From positions 1 through 6,659 of the forward strand of contig JASHYG010000073.1 in NCBI GenBank assembly GCA_030043215.1: DNA of 6,659 bases, read 5' to 3'. Of this stretch, positions 6,089-6,659 are shown piece after piece. Each line of letters begins with the position of its first letter. The first letter of the stretch is position 1. Source of the DNA: Gammaproteobacteria bacterium. GTDB taxonomy: Bacteria; Pseudomonadota; Gammaproteobacteria; Steroidobacterales; Steroidobacteraceae. A program made the position numbers and the translations under genes. The notes below the pieces were generated by a model. It was not told the origin of the DNA. It did no database searches and worked only from the letters and a program-made list of their open reading frames with translations.

Positions 6089-6659
6089 GGCCGGCGGGAC
6101 GCATCGCGGGGGTGGACGAGGCGGGCCGCGGCCCCCTCGCCGGACCTGTCGTCGCCGCCGCGGTGATCCTCGACCCGCGGCGCCGCATCGACGGCCTCGC
6201 CGATTCCAAGGTGCTCGCGCCGCAGGTGCGGGAGACGCTGGCGCCCATCATTCGTGCGCGAGCCCTCGCATGGGCGGTCGCCTGGTCCGACCGCGAGGAG
6301 ATCGACGAGCTCAACATCCTGCAGGCGACGTTCCTCGCGATGCGGCGGGCCTTGCTCGCGTTGCCAGTCCGTCCGACGCACGTGCAGGTGGACGGCAATT
6401 GCACGCCTTGCCTCGCGGACCTGCCGCTCGCCTGCACCGTGGAGGCAATCGTGCGCGGGGACAGCTCCGTTGCCGCGATCAGCGCCGCGTCGATTCTCGC
6501 CAAGACGTACCGGGATGCCATGATGCGGCGGCTCGACGCCTGCTACCCAGGGTTCGATTTCGCGGCGCACAAGGGGTATGGGACACCCGCGCATCTGCGG
6601 CTGCTCCGCGCGCAGGGACCTTCGCCGCTGCACCGTTGCTCGTTCGCGCCGGTAAAATG
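6085..6659 (+). CDS. rnhB: RNase HII (complete or nearly so; stop codon not in window)
   Basis: RNase HII cuts the RNA strand of RNA-DNA hybrids and, above all, single ribonucleotides misplaced in DNA. The GTG at 6085 overlaps the lpxB stop (GTGA), and 191 codons are visible before the window ends. The motifs are in order: [15 protein letters not shown] (8-22) with D11, E12 and the GRG substrate-reading loop; ADSKVL (39-44); EIDELNIL (72-79); VDGN with D103; RGDSS with D126; [13 protein letters not shown] (132-144); [10 protein letters not shown] (162-171); and HRCSFAPVK (183-191). D11, E12, D103 and D126 match the E. coli carboxylates D16, E17, D108 and D126. Compared with E. coli there are about five extra residues between the last two, and DSKKL reads DSKVL. 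E. coli RnhB has 198 residues, so at most a few are missing. If the next base is A, the protein ends here at TGA. rnhB after lpxB is the common gammaproteobacterial order, with dnaE usually following. Confidence 0.95.
   Translation, partial: MRPAGRIAGVDEAGRGPLAGPVVAAAVILDPRRRIDGLADSKVLAPQVRETLAPIIRARALAWAVAWSDREEIDELNILQATFLAMRRALLALPVRPTHVQVDGNCTPCLADLPLACTVEAIVRGDSSVAAISAASILAKTYRDAMMRRLDACYPGFDFAAHKGYGTPAHLRLLRAQGPSPLHRCSFAPVK

Noticed and set aside
6653..6658. TAAAAT at the window end as a -10 element
   Set aside because: There is no suitable -35. The bases are the expected PVK codons of RNase HII plus the start of the next codon.

Overview
This window holds the outer-membrane biogenesis and lipid A cluster of a GC-rich proteobacterium, most likely a gammaproteobacterium. 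All genes lie on the + strand. The order is bamA (3' part) - skp - lpxD - fabZ - lpxA - lpxB - rnhB, the same as the classical E. coli block in which dnaE comes next. Strong G/C at third codon positions, four GTG starts among six visible starts, and protein similarity to E. coli fit a high-GC gammaproteobacterial lineage. I cannot name the genus from this sequence.

Layout. Bases 1-1824 encode the C-terminal three quarters of BamA, from inside POTRA3 through the whole beta-barrel. Bases 1825-2043 are the only sizeable non-coding gap. It holds a GC-rich post-bamA stretch, a promoter-like element (CTCACA, 17 bp, TACAAT) and then an array of six small inverted repeats with a 22-bp period. The last hairpin abuts the Shine-Dalgarno sequence of skp. 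Skp (2044-2592) starts at a GTG after that array. After a 44-bp gap come lpxD, fabZ and lpxA, joined by 8-nt and 4-nt overlaps. Then follow a 29-bp gap, lpxB, and rnhB overlapping lpxB by 4 nt and running to the window edge.

How the genes work together. Skp carries unfolded outer-membrane proteins across the periplasm to the BAM complex, whose core is BamA. FabZ dehydrates 3-hydroxyacyl-ACP for fatty-acid elongation. LpxA and LpxD use the same hydroxyacyl-ACP pool to acylate UDP-GlcNAc at O-3 and UDP-glucosamine at N-2. LpxB condenses two such units into the lipid A disaccharide. RNase HII removes ribonucleotides from DNA and is a customary neighbour rather than a pathway member.

The proteins are ordinary members of their families. 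The signal least explained by known features is the 22-bp hairpin array in the presumed skp leader: stems are kept in all six units while loops and linkers drift, and the first three loops are GNRA tetraloops. Secondary points are a BamA cysteine pair moved from loop 6 to loop 7, two substitutions at functional LpxD positions, and a possible alternative pairing that could mask the lpxD ribosome binding site.
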